NCBI GenBank assembly: GCA_903832665.1
Contig: CAILCG010000010.1
Location: 135,036-199,035 of the forward strand
Direction: 5' to 3'
Length of the DNA: 64,000 nt
Source: an uncultured Methanomicrobiales archaeon
Lineage (GTDB): Archaea > Halobacteriota > Methanomicrobia > Methanomicrobiales > Methanospirillaceae
The notes under the pieces are model-generated. The model had not been told where the DNA came from. It worked only from the letters and a program-made list of their open reading frames with translations, and ran no database searches. Of this stretch, positions 16,693 through 24,942 are shown one piece after another. Within the stretch, counting starts at the first letter, position 1; each line of letters starts with the position of its first letter. The position numbers and the translations under genes are program-made.

Positions 16693-17626
16693 TTATTGCT
16701 GATTCACCGGAATCACATGGACTGCTGACGCTTTGAACGTTGCATATACTTTGCTTCCGGGTTCAAGATGCAGATCCCGGCAGCTTTCCCGGGTGAGAAG
16801 TGCCGTGAGTGGGAACCCGGCATCGAGAATAACCCGGACTGTACTCCCAAAGGGGATAATCTCTGACACCGTTCCCGGAAGGCAGTTGCGGGCGCTGGAA
16901 GCAAATGGTTCCCCCGACAGGATCACGTCTTCGGCATGCAGGGTGGCTACCACGTCCCCGACTATGCAGGAAGACTTCCGATGTTTCCCCTACCTGGACG
17001 ATCTCTCCCTCCCGCATGATCGTGATCCTGTTGGCAAGGGCAAAGACATCCTCGAAATGATGGGTGATCTGGATGATGGTCGTCCCGGTGAGTTTCCGGA
17101 TGCGGGAGAGTTCCCTGCGCATCCGTTCCCGGGTCCGGCCATCGAGTGCGCTCATCGGTTCATCGAGCAGCAGGATCTCCGGCTTAAGGACGAGCGCCCG
17201 GGCAAGAGCAACCCGCTGCTGCTCACCACCGCTCAATGAGCCCGGATATCTTCCGGAGAGATGATGGAGCTCCAGCAGGGTACACATATCTTCCACAATA
17301 GCATGCTGCTCGCACGGAGGGATTTTTTTCTGGCGCAACCCAAACGCGATATTCTCCTCAACTGTGATATGAGGGAAGAGCATGTAATCCTGGTATACCA
17401 TCCCAATGTTCCGCGAGCGCGGTTCAGTTGAGGTGATCTCCCGGTCATTCAGAAAAATCCCCCCGGTATCCGGGGTATGGATGCCGGCAATCGTCTCCAG
17501 GAGAACGGTTTTTCCCGCACCGGTGGGACCGAGAATGATGAAATATTCCCCGGGCTGTATCTCAAGCGACACGTCCCGTACCGAGAATTCACCAAGGGTG
17601 ATGGAAAGGGATTTTATGCGCAGCAC
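16693..17626 (-). pseudogene. modC: Molybdate/tungstate ABC transporter ATPase, frameshifted before the TOBE domain
   Basis: The ATPase domain is complete: Walker A GPTGAGKT, Q-loop VYQDYMLFP, signature LSGGEQQR, Walker B ILLLDEP and switch His in THHFEDV. After VQVGETSEVF the frame runs into an unrelated tail. The expected linker and TOBE (molybdate-binding) domain, VVATLHAEDVILSGE through the stop at 16693, lie in another frame. One extra base in about 16955-16972 explains the break. If real, the coupling ATPase would lose its regulatory domain but might still hydrolyse ATP. It forms an operon with modB and modA. Confidence 0.85.
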
Positions 17627-17641
17627 GGGTCATCACCTCTT

Positions 17642-18417
17642 TTAAAAAACATGCACGTCCCGGTCAAAGTATTCCACCGCACACAGAGTAATGAGCGAGA
17701 TCAGGATCAGGATGGTCGCAGCTGCGACGGCGAGGTTCAGGTCGCCCGTCGAGATGTTGAGATAGAGCGCGATCGGCAGCGTCTCGGTTCTCATGGTCGT
17801 CGCTCCGGCAAGCATCAGTACTGCCCCGAACTCACCCATTGCTTTTGACCACGTGATGACCGCGCCGGCAAGGAGACCGTGTCGTGCCATCGGCAGGGTG
17901 ACCTGGAAAAATGCACTGCTGTCCGTGCACCCGAGCGTCTTTGCCACATATTCGTACCCCGGGGATTAATCGTGGAGAAGGCAGATCGCAAAATCCGGAT
18001 CATATAGGGAATGTTTACAAAAACTTCTGCTACAATGATGCCAAGCGGGGTAAAAATTACCGCAAAGCCGGCCTGTTCCAGCGCCTTGCCCCACGGGGTG
18101 GTGCCAAAGAAGAGGAGGAGTGCAATACCCGCAACAAGGGGTGGGAGCGTGAGGGGAATGGTTAAGGCCAGGGTCGCAATCCGTTTTCCGAAAAACTGGT
18201 ACCGGACGAGGGCATAAGCGACCGGAATGGCGATTGCGACACAGATGATTGTGGATATCACGCTTGTTGCAAGACTGAGCAGGATGGCAAACTGTATTTC
18301 CGGGCTTGTCAGGCTTGCCGTGAGAGCAGGTAACGGGGAATAAAAAACCAGGCCGAGGAGAATTGCGCTGATGCTCAGAAAAATCAGGTACGTGAGGGAG
18401 AGGAAGAATCTTCGCAT
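17642..18417 (-). pseudogene. modB: Molybdate/tungstate ABC transporter permease, frameshifted
   Basis: The N-terminal frame (18417 down) has the permease helices and ends its homology at FSTINPRG. The C-terminal frame resumes at YEYVAKTLGCTDSSAF and holds the EAA-type loop that contacts the ATPase (KTLGCTDSSAFFQVTLPMA), then GEFGAVLMLAG, ending at 17642. The join is at CCCCGGGG (17956-17963); removing two G residues or adding one base restores the frame. Together with the modC break this would disable the transporter unless the changes are sequence errors. Confidence 0.85.
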
Positions 18418-18434
18418 CAGTCAGTTTCCTGCAA

Positions 18435-18980
18435 TTATGAGTGCTGCTGGTTTTTTACGTTCTCCTGCCGGGCGTTCATGCTCGTTTCGCGTATCCGTTC
18501 GATGTGCTGGTCAGATACCCAGCCGGACCGGGCATCGGGAATGCAGTCAAACGCCGGGACATAGGGTTTGATGTCGAGGATTGGTGTCCCGTCAAGGAGA
18601 TCCATGCCCGTAACAGAGAGCCTGCAACCATTCACCCCGGTCAGGGTCATATAGGAGATCCCGATGGGGTTGGGACGATTGAAGTGACGGCACGCAAAGA
18701 TGCCATGCGAGGCCACTCCGTCAGTCAATGGCTTTTCGATGAGAGCCTTTTGTGTAGCCCGGTCGAAACAGGAAAGGATGATGAGATGGGAAAATCCCTC
18801 GATACTCTTCAGCCCTTCCAGGAATTCCGGGAATACCTCTATCTCGCCTTCTTCCTGAGAAAAAATGCTCTGGAAAGGTGGGGCACCGGCTGTTGAGAGC
18901 CGTGAGTGAGCAACCCCGACGGGCCGTAACTCAATCACGAAAGACTTCTCCTTACACCAGGTGCGTTCACGGTGTGACAT
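18435..18980 (-). CDS. trmO: tRNA (N6-threonylcarbamoyladenosine-37) methyltransferase, TsaA/TrmO family
   Basis: The TsaA beta-barrel fold is shown by IELRPVGVAHS at the N-terminus, then EGFSHLIILSCFDRA, GIFACRHFNRPNPIG and the PYVPAFDCIPDARSGWV end. TrmO methylates t6A37 in certain tRNAs using SAM; archaeal members are less well studied. The start near 18980 overlaps the modA 3' end by a few bases; alternatives at 18986 and further upstream exist. It lies between modA and modB in the same direction, so it is probably in the mod transcript; whether it has any link to molybdate is unknown. Confidence 0.8.
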   Translation of the reverse strand: MSHRERTWCKEKSFVIELRPVGVAHSRLSTAGAPPFQSIFSQEEGEIEVFPEFLEGLKSIEGFSHLIILSCFDRATQKALIEKPLTDGVASHGIFACRHFNRPNPIGISYMTLTGVNGCRLSVTGMDLLDGTPILDIKPYVPAFDCIPDARSGWVSDQHIERIRETSMNARQENVKNQQHS

Positions 18981-19812
18981 TGACATACACCGGGTCCGGG
19001 TAGATGGGGAATCCGTGCTTGGCGAAGTATGCCTTGCCTTCGTCCGATGCAACGTATGCAACGAATTTATTCGCTGCATCGGTGTTCCGGGTATAGGTCG
19101 TCGCCCCGATGGGGGTGATCAGGACTGCGTTGTCACTGAGCGGGATGGTTATTGCATCGACCTTGGTGGCGTCGATCTGGTCAAGGGTCAGTATGGCTGC
19201 ATCCGCCTGGCCAAGGTTCATGATGGTGGTGAGCTCGTTAATCGTCGGTGTGCGGGTGACGACATTCTTCTCGACTGCTGCGGTAATGTTGAGTCTTTTG
19301 AACATTTTCGTCCCGGCCTTTCCAATCGCCGTGGCGTTGGCATCGCCGAGCGCTACTTTCAGGCCGGGCTTTACAAAGTCCTCTAGTGAGGTGATGTTTT
19401 TGGGGTTGCCTTTCTGGACGGCAATTACCGGGACGTGATACGCTACGAGCTGGTTTGTGGTTACCAGCCCCAGGTCTTTTGCAGTCTGGAACTCAACCGT
19501 TGAGCCCGGGATGAACACGTCACCTTTTTTTGTCAGGTTCATCTGGGAAACGAGTGTCCCGGCACCGCCATAATTATACTGAACGGTGATACCGTATTTC
19601 TGGGTAAATGCCGGCCCGATCTCGTCAAGCGGGGCCTTGAGCCCTGCACCGGCAAACACAAGGACCGGTTCCTGTGATGATGCGGGAGTGCTGGTGACTG
19701 TCGGGATGGGTGTGCTTTGCGTTCCTGCCGGCGTGGAGGAAGTACAGCCCGCTGCGAGCAGTGCGCAGATAATCAGTACGGTGAAAATGAACAGATAGCG
19801 GATATTTTTCAT
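18967..19812 (-). CDS. modA: Molybdate/tungstate-binding lipoprotein
   Basis: The ABC substrate-binding protein begins with a signal peptide and lipobox (LLAAGCTSS), so it is anchored outside the membrane. A Thr/Ser/Pro linker follows, then the binding fold: VFAGAGLKAPLDEIGPAF, YNYGGAGTLVSQ, GDVFIPGS and LGDANATAIGKAG. These are typical of ModA/WtpA oxyanion binders. It is intact, unlike its permease and ATPase. The start at 19812 (MKNIRYLF) is preferred because it puts the charged residues directly before the hydrophobic core. A CCCATATGAGC stretch at the start resembles the CATATG regulon core, but weakly. Confidence 0.85.
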   Translation of the reverse strand: MKNIRYLFIFTVLIICALLAAGCTSSTPAGTQSTPIPTVTSTPASSQEPVLVFAGAGLKAPLDEIGPAFTQKYGITVQYNYGGAGTLVSQMNLTKKGDVFIPGSTVEFQTAKDLGLVTTNQLVAYHVPVIAVQKGNPKNITSLEDFVKPGLKVALGDANATAIGKAGTKMFKRLNITAAVEKNVVTRTPTINELTTIMNLGQADAAILTLDQIDATKVDAITIPLSDNAVLITPIGATTYTRNTDAANKFVAYVASDEGKAYFAKHGFPIYPDPVYVNVTP

Positions 19813-19997
19813 ACCGCTCATATGGGTCATATTTCGTAATATAGTTAATTATTTGATGTTCACATTTACTAAAAATTAATCAAAAATATTAAATTAGAAA
19901 ACTACCCAATTCCTTTGCTTATACATTCCATCAGGCATCTGTCAGAGCCGGACAAATTCTGCCCTGCGCATGTGTTAAAAAAAGGAAACGGACGATC

Positions 19998-21761
19998 ATG
20001 AAATGCTCATATTGTGAACTGAACTGCACTATACATGAAGGATCGACCGGGCATGAAGGATCGACCGGGGTGTGCCGGTGTTATACCAATGAGTCCGGAA
20101 CGATCGTTGAACGTTTCCCGGGAACTTACCTGGTGGAATATCCGATCAGTATCGAGACCATGCCGCTCCTGCATTTTTATCCGCAGGGAAAATTCCTCCA
20201 GGTGAGTACAATCGGCTGTAATTTTTCCTGCCCCAGCTGTGTTTCTGAAATTCTGACCGGGATGGTGGACGAACTTGCGCCCGCAATGAAAAAACGCCGT
20301 CCCGGTGAGGTGGTTGCCCACGCACTTGCTGAGCACTGCATCGGTATCGTGTTCTGCTTAAACGACCCGGCTGTTGCCTACCCGACATTCCTGGCGCTCG
20401 CACAAGCGGCACATGAACAAGGGCTGCTGGTTGGCTGTTCTACGAATGGTTATTTTACCCCGGATGCTCTGGCCGGACTCCTGCCATTCCTCGACTGCGT
20501 AAGTGTGGGGGTCAAGGGGTGTTCCGATGCAGCATACCGTTCTTGTGGAGTGTCGGTCGCCGCGCCGGTATTCTCAACCATCCAGACGCTTGTTAAGCAC
20601 CATATCCATGTGGAGGTTACGCTCGTTCATGTGCGTGGACACGAGCAGGATCTTATCGATACGGCAGAAAAGATTGCGACAATTTCCCAAAAGATTCCTC
20701 TTCAGGTTATGCGGTTCGTTGCATTCGGCACTGCTGATCTCGCGCTGGAACCCTCGATCCATGAATCCGAACAGGTGTGTGATACGCTCCTGAAAAATTT
20801 CCCGTTCGTGTACCTGTTCAATTCCCCGGGCAGCACCTATCTTGACAGCCACTGCCCGATCTGCGGGAGCAGCGTCATATCGCGTGAAATGTTCGGCCCT
20901 ATGGGTGCCCACGTGATTGAAAACCAGCAGGACGGGGTTTGCCAATGCGGGTATCACCTGCCGATCACCGGCATGATTGCTTCTCTTCCATTTACCGAAA
21001 CCGGTATGATGGGAGGATATCGCCCGACCCGTGCACTTGAGACCATTGATACGTACCTGGTCTGTCTTGGGGTTACCGACAGAGAGTCCCGCGTCCGTGT
21101 CTGGGTGGATTTCATGCAGCGGAATTACATCAATGAACTGCACATGAAAATCCAGACGGTTGAAGGGAGTTATGAGATCATCTCTCACCTGGCACAATTA
21201 ACCGGACACGAAAGCAGGGGGGATGAATTGATCCGTTACCTGAAGGAAAAGGTTGCTGATATCACAACACGCATCGATGGTGCAGCAAAGCCCAGCGTCT
21301 ATTACATGATGGGGCTCCCCCGTTTTGCCCTGAATGAGGGTCGGTTCGAGATGCGGCTTGTCGAACTTGCTGGAGGAGAAATAACCAACCGGAACCTGCC
21401 CCGGCAGGGGAAACCGGGGATCATGATCAGCGATGAAGATCTCCGGCGCATGAATCCGGACGTGATGATAATTTCCGGCCTTTTTTCCACTACGGTTGAG
21501 GATGTCTCTGCCTACTGTGATGAACATGGCATTGATGTCCCCGCAAGTAAAAACTGCCAGGTCCATGCCATGCACCCATCTTGGGATTTCGGCAACCCCC
21601 GGTGGATTCTGGGGCTGCTGGTTCTTGCAAATATTCTCCATCCGGACCGGTGTGCGTTTGACATTCCTGCAGAGGCGGATGCATTCTATCAGAAATTCTA
21701 TGGCATTCCCTTTGCAGACACACGCACAAACCGTTCATTCTTCCGGCCGACGGCTTCCTGA
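19998..21761 (+). CDS. Radical SAM protein fused to a substrate-binding-protein-like domain
   Basis: The N-terminal ~30 residues hold a cysteine set (CSYCELNC, VCRCY). IGCNFSCPSC then supplies the CxxxCxxC cluster of a pyruvate formate-lyase-activating-like radical SAM domain (to about residue 290), and a CPICGS/CQCGYH zinc-ribbon-like segment follows. From about residue 350 the protein looks like a periplasmic metal-chelate binding fold or nitrogenase-like lobe (PSVYYMMGLPRF, PDVMIISGLFSTTVEDV), but without a signal peptide. Such a fusion is unusual. TATA-like TGCTTATACA lies near 19916. The gene is divergent from modA and precedes the orphan hydrogenase pair. Confidence 0.7.
   Translation: MKCSYCELNCTIHEGSTGHEGSTGVCRCYTNESGTIVERFPGTYLVEYPISIETMPLLHFYPQGKFLQVSTIGCNFSCPSCVSEILTGMVDELAPAMKKRRPGEVVAHALAEHCIGIVFCLNDPAVAYPTFLALAQAAHEQGLLVGCSTNGYFTPDALAGLLPFLDCVSVGVKGCSDAAYRSCGVSVAAPVFSTIQTLVKHHIHVEVTLVHVRGHEQDLIDTAEKIATISQKIPLQVMRFVAFGTADLALEPSIHESEQVCDTLLKNFPFVYLFNSPGSTYLDSHCPICGSSVISREMFGPMGAHVIENQQDGVCQCGYHLPITGMIASLPFTETGMMGGYRPTRALETIDTYLVCLGVTDRESRVRVWVDFMQRNYINELHMKIQTVEGSYEIISHLAQLTGHESRGDELIRYLKEKVADITTRIDGAAKPSVYYMMGLPRFALNEGRFEMRLVELAGGEITNRNLPRQGKPGIMISDEDLRRMNPDVMIISGLFSTTVEDVSAYCDEHGIDVPASKNCQVHAMHPSWDFGNPRWILGLLVLANILHPDRCAFDIPAEADAFYQKFYGIPFADTRTNRSFFRPTAS
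20034..20069 (+). repeat. Perfect 18-bp tandem duplication in the radical SAM gene
   Basis: CATGAAGGATCGACCGGG occurs twice in a row (20034-20051, 20052-20069) and encodes HEGSTGHEGSTG between the N-terminal cysteine pairs. It keeps the frame. Confidence 0.95.
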
Positions 21762-22010
21762 TGGGGGCAAATCCCTTTTCGTTCCTGTTCTTTTATGCAG
21801 GACTTTGTTGAAGATCTCAACCGCATCATAGTCCGTGATGAGATCGGGATTATAGGATCCCGGTAAACAGGTTGCAGAAATTTCATCAGCATTTCCGGCT
21901 TTTGCTTTTTTATTGCGCTCACGGCCCTTTTTTGATTTTGTCCGGATATCCGGTCCTAGTCCGGGTATGCCTCCTATTTTCTGCCGTTTAGTCTCATCAT
22001 TATCTGGCAT
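21735..22010 (-). CDS. Small basic protein, unknown, in the CATATG regulon
   Basis: A 91-residue, Lys/Arg-rich protein (KKGRERNKKAKAGN in the middle) with no recognised family. It is supported by a strong ribosome site (GAAGGAG six bases before ATG 22010) and by the CATATG palindrome about 47 bases upstream. Its 3' end overlaps the convergent radical SAM gene by 27 bases. Likely a real small gene of the same regulon as the Mrp operons. Confidence 0.55.
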   Translation of the reverse strand: MPDNDETKRQKIGGIPGLGPDIRTKSKKGRERNKKAKAGNADEISATCLPGSYNPDLITDYDAVEIFNKVLHKRTGTKRDLPPSGSRRPEE

Positions 22011-22046
22011 AAAACTCCTTCAACAGACTCAGTTTATCCCAGTTAG

Positions 22047-22069
22047 TTTTTACTCATATGAGCGTAAAT
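22047..22069. promoter_or_regulatory. CATATG-centred palindromic site (copy 2 of 5)
   Basis: TTTACTCATATGAGCGTAAA with CATATG at 22055-22060 is the best-matching copy. A TATA-like ATTATCTATTTA abuts it on the minus strand. It lies between the small basic protein gene (start 22010) and the divergent hydrogenase-like gene (start 22218), so it could serve either. Confidence 0.6.
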
Positions 22070-22217
22070 AGATAATGCATGGAAAATTTCATTTTCACTG
22101 TCAATATCCGTACATATAATCCGCAATGGGATGCATGTGCATACTATGATGATAGTGAATTCCTGACACCCTGAATGAGTTGAGATCAGGTACATTATGA
22201 TATCAGGAAGGAGAAGC

Positions 22218-22601
22218 ATGAAAACCGAAGAACAACCGATAATTCCAACCGGAATACCCGATCTTATTCCGGGTGTGTCCGCGCTCAAGAATGAAGGGTA
22301 CAGGCTCGTTGCGATCAGCACGACAAAACTCGGGGAGATATTTCAGGTAGACTATTCGTTTGACCTGAATTTCTCATTCCGGACGCTACGACTGCTTGTG
22401 CCTCAGGGAATAACACTCCCCAGTATCACCGGGATATATTGGGCTGCGTTCCCGTATGAGAACGAGATCCATGATCTCTTCGGGATAATGGTTACGGATA
22501 TTGCCGTTGATTTCAAGGGAACGTTCATCAAAACTGCAATTCAATTCCCGTTCAGCGTGAACACCGACAAACCTGAGGAAGACGTATGTCAAAACAAATA
22601 A
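22218..22601 (+). CDS. NuoC/EchD-like 30-kDa subunit of a group 4 hydrogenase-related complex
   Basis: The 127-residue protein has the family core GIYWAAFPYENEIHDLFGIMV, matching the ERExxDLFGI motif of respiratory complex I subunit C and membrane [NiFe] hydrogenases. GGAAGGAG precedes the ATG at 22218. Its end overlaps the large-subunit gene by 16 bases, so the two are co-translated. In complete complexes this subunit bridges the large and small subunits. Confidence 0.85.
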   Translation: MKTEEQPIIPTGIPDLIPGVSALKNEGYRLVAISTTKLGEIFQVDYSFDLNFSFRTLRLLVPQGITLPSITGIYWAAFPYENEIHDLFGIMVTDIAVDFKGTFIKTAIQFPFSVNTDKPEEDVCQNK

Positions 22602-23665
22602 CCATTCCCTTCGGACCACAGCATCCGGTGCTCCCGGAACCCATCCACCTTGACCTGGTTCTGGAAGACGAGAAGGTGGTGGAAGCCATCCCCACCATCG
22701 GGTATATTCACCGTGGACTGGAGAAACTTGTAGAGAAACGTGAGTATACGGAATACGTGCATATCGCAGAACGGATCTGCGGGATTTGCAGTTTCATTCA
22801 CGGAAGTACCTATGTGCAGGCAGTTGAGACCGTCATGGGTATTGAGGTTCCTGAGCGGGCGCTGTATCTTCGTACAATCTGGTCTGAATATTCACGAATG
22901 CACTCCCATCTTCTCTGGCTCGGTTTATTTGCTGATTCCCTGGGATTTGAAAACCTCTTCATGCAGTCATGGCGACTGCGCGAACATATCCTTGACGATC
23001 TGGAGGCAACGACCGGGGGGCGTGTCATCCAGGGAGCCTGTAAGGTTGGAGGAGTCCGCAGGGACATTGATAATAAGAAACTTGGCGAGATGGTTACCGG
23101 TTTAGAAGAGCTTGAAACAGAGATCAGGGAATTAAACAAGGTCTTTTTCAATGACAGTTCAATCCTTCACCGCACAAAAGGAGTGGGAATAATTATGGAA
23201 AAAGATGCATACGAACTCGGCGCGGTCGGTCCGACCGGGCGGGGAAGTGGCATTGCGCAGGATGCACGAATGCTGGGGTATGCAGCATATGACCAGATCC
23301 ATTTCAAACCGGTTGTGGAAACCGGTGGGGACTGTTATGCCCGCTGCGTGGTCCGGGGCAGGGAACTGCATACCTCGATTGATATTATCAGGCAGGCCGT
23401 CAACAAAATCCCCGATGGACCGGTTGAAGTGAAAGTGACCGGTACTCCCAACGGCGAGTACTGGGCGCGGGCTGAACAGCCCCGTGGTGAGGTTATCCAT
23501 TATGTGAAGGGGAACGGGACCCGGCACCTGCTCCGGCACCGGGTCAGGACACCGACATTTGCCAACATTCCATTCCTGGTAAAAGCGCTGGCGGGATGTC
23601 AATTGGCTGATGTGCCGGTAATTGTCCTTTCTATTGACCCCTGTATCGGGTGTGCGGAACGGTGA
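22586..23665 (+). CDS. Group 4 [NiFe] hydrogenase-like large subunit (EchE/NuoD family)
   Basis: Both nickel-binding motifs are present: RICGICSFIHG near residue 65 and DPCIGCAER at the extreme C-terminus, with no processing extension, as in Ech-type subunits. The rest aligns with NuoD (GPQHPVLPEP, TIGYIHRGLEKL). The protein should bind the Ni-Fe site and reduce or release hydrogen, but no small subunit, ferredoxin subunit or membrane subunit is encoded next to it. It is therefore an orphan pair with the NuoC-like gene; partners must be elsewhere, or the pair has another job. Confidence 0.9.
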   Translation: MSKQITIPFGPQHPVLPEPIHLDLVLEDEKVVEAIPTIGYIHRGLEKLVEKREYTEYVHIAERICGICSFIHGSTYVQAVETVMGIEVPERALYLRTIWSEYSRMHSHLLWLGLFADSLGFENLFMQSWRLREHILDDLEATTGGRVIQGACKVGGVRRDIDNKKLGEMVTGLEELETEIRELNKVFFNDSSILHRTKGVGIIMEKDAYELGAVGPTGRGSGIAQDARMLGYAAYDQIHFKPVVETGGDCYARCVVRGRELHTSIDIIRQAVNKIPDGPVEVKVTGTPNGEYWARAEQPRGEVIHYVKGNGTRHLLRHRVRTPTFANIPFLVKALAGCQLADVPVIVLSIDPCIGCAER

Positions 23666-23712
23666 AAGTAAGGGGAAACCCTGATTTTCTTGTGGCTCAT
23701 CCCTTAAGTGAT

Positions 23713-23729
23713 CCGGTGCCCAGCACCGG
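23713..23729. terminator. Short GC hairpin between convergent genes
   Basis: CCGGTGC-CCA-GCACCGG is a perfect seven-base stem 48 bases after the hydrogenase stop and before the convergent small gene. It could act as a bidirectional transcript end; no U-run follows directly. Confidence 0.3.
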
Positions 23730-23779
23730 TTTCATACACGTTTCCTGACGTATAAATCATAATGATAACGGGCATTCAT

Positions 23780-24064
23780 TTATCGTTTTTTGCGAGAATC
23801 CGGTCTCTTTTTCACGAGGTAACGTTTGATAATTTTGCGTTGCGGTATTTTCACGATAATTTTCTCCATTCTTTCCACCCGGTAATGGCAGGAGAAGAAC
23901 GGGCCATGATAGATCCTGAGCAGGAATCCGGAAATTGCCGGTGCATATATTTCATCCAGTTGAAAATAGGTGCGGAACTCCTGTACGGTGATCCATTGTT
24001 CCGTTTCACCGAATTGTGCCATATACTGTTCAAGAAGTTCAGGAATTTCCTTGTTGCGTGCCAT
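23780..24064 (-). CDS. Mrp-associated small protein family, paralogue 1
   Basis: A 94-residue member of a family found four times here (also 24145, 24565 and 60160). The shared plan is IPELLEQYM, a W(I/V)T(V/A)xE(F/L)R element resembling the start of a winged helix, a ~12-residue helix ending FLRR or similar, then FIVxRxE and a final basic strand (RYLVKK). I do not recognise it as a named family; a compact DNA-binding wing is plausible. This copy is the most divergent, with a shortened recognition region (QLDEIYAPAISGF). Confidence 0.65.
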   Translation of the reverse strand: MARNKEIPELLEQYMAQFGETEQWITVQEFRTYFQLDEIYAPAISGFLLRIYHGPFFSCHYRVERMEKIIVKIPQRKIIKRYLVKKRPDSRKKR

Positions 24065-24144
24065 GAATATTCACCGAATGACGTCGGGGTATGTGTTGTA
24101 ATAGAGCAGAGACGGATTTTCTGCGATTGAAGACGGATCTTCTT

Positions 24145-24414
24145 TCATCTCCGCTTCACCAGGTATCGTTTGGGGGTGATCTGGTAGCGGTTTTGAGCCT
24201 TGATCCGTTCAACACGGTGAACAATGAAGGGAAATCCAGAAATCGGTTTATCCATCAGCCCACAAAAAAACGCAGCAATGATGTGGCCGTTCTCACCGGT
24301 CAGGTTAAAATGATCCCGGAATTCCTGCACGGTTACCCACCGGTCATCGCCCCCCTTCTCCCCCATATACTGCTCCAGTAACCGGGGAAGTTCATTAAAA
24401 CGGTCTATTGGCAT
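24145..24414 (-). CDS. Mrp-associated small protein family, paralogue 2
   Basis: An 89-residue member of the small family, with the conserved WVTVQEFRDHFNLTGENG and RYQITPKRYLVKRR elements. The start at 24414 is chosen because GGAGATT precedes it; the longer frame adds an unconserved basic stretch. It lies 80 bases from its neighbour on each side of the same strand, downstream of the Mrp ATPase gene, and is probably co-transcribed. Confidence 0.65.
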   Translation of the reverse strand: MPIDRFNELPRLLEQYMGEKGGDDRWVTVQEFRDHFNLTGENGHIIAAFFCGLMDKPISGFPFIVHRVERIKAQNRYQITPKRYLVKRR

Positions 24415-24564
24415 TTCATAATCTCCTTTTCTTGTTCTCTCGAATGGTTTTATCCGACCAGTTAATCCGGAACTCATTGTTCTGGCCAGACCAAAATAAA
24501 CCCCGATTGCAATGATGAAAAGATCTCATGCAGGACAATGCAGTATTTCAGACCGGTAAGATCG

Positions 24565-24888
24565 TTATACGCTCACTCTCGTTTTTTCCGGAAGTACGGT
24601 CCGTCTTTGTCGGTCAAGAGGATATTCCCGCAGTTTCAGCAGATAACGGCATTTTTTGGGATCGGATGGTTTTTCACCCTCTTCCAATGCGATCTTTGCG
24701 ACAATGAAGGGAAACTGGCTGAACGGCCCGAGCTTCAGCCGGCGCAGAAATGCCGATATCGTGTTGCTCTGGTAACGTGTGAGACCGAAATGGTCACGGA
24801 GTTCATGTGCCGTGATCCACCGCTCCTCGGCCGCATTCTCCTCCATGTACGCTTCGAGCAGTTCAGGGATATCGTGATATCTTTTCAT
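24565..24888 (-). CDS. Mrp-associated small protein family, paralogue 3
   Basis: A 107-residue member, closest by eye to the copy at 60160: RWITAHELRDHFGLTRYQSN matches WVTVHELRKRFGLTRYQYN there, and both continue FLRRL with a near-identical FIVA/YIVA strand. It is the first gene after the Mrp ATPase in this operon, the same relative position as in the 60-61 kb operon. TTTTCATATGAGATC lies about 25 bases upstream and resembles half of the CATATG regulon site. Confidence 0.7.
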   Translation of the reverse strand: MKRYHDIPELLEAYMEENAAEERWITAHELRDHFGLTRYQSNTISAFLRRLKLGPFSQFPFIVAKIALEEGEKPSDPKKCRYLLKLREYPLDRQRRTVLPEKTRVSV

Positions 24889-24942
24889 AATGGCACTTCA
24901 TGCAATTTTCATATGAGATCTATGAAAAAAGGGATTACCTTT

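Noticed and set aside
19816..19830. CCCATATGAGC before modA as a sixth CATATG site
   Set aside because: Only the core matches; the outer TTAC and GTAA arms are missing and it overlaps the start region.
24905..24918. TTTTCATATGAGATC before small paralogue 3 as a CATATG site
   Set aside because: Matches half the palindrome only, and it is inside an operon that already has a full site.
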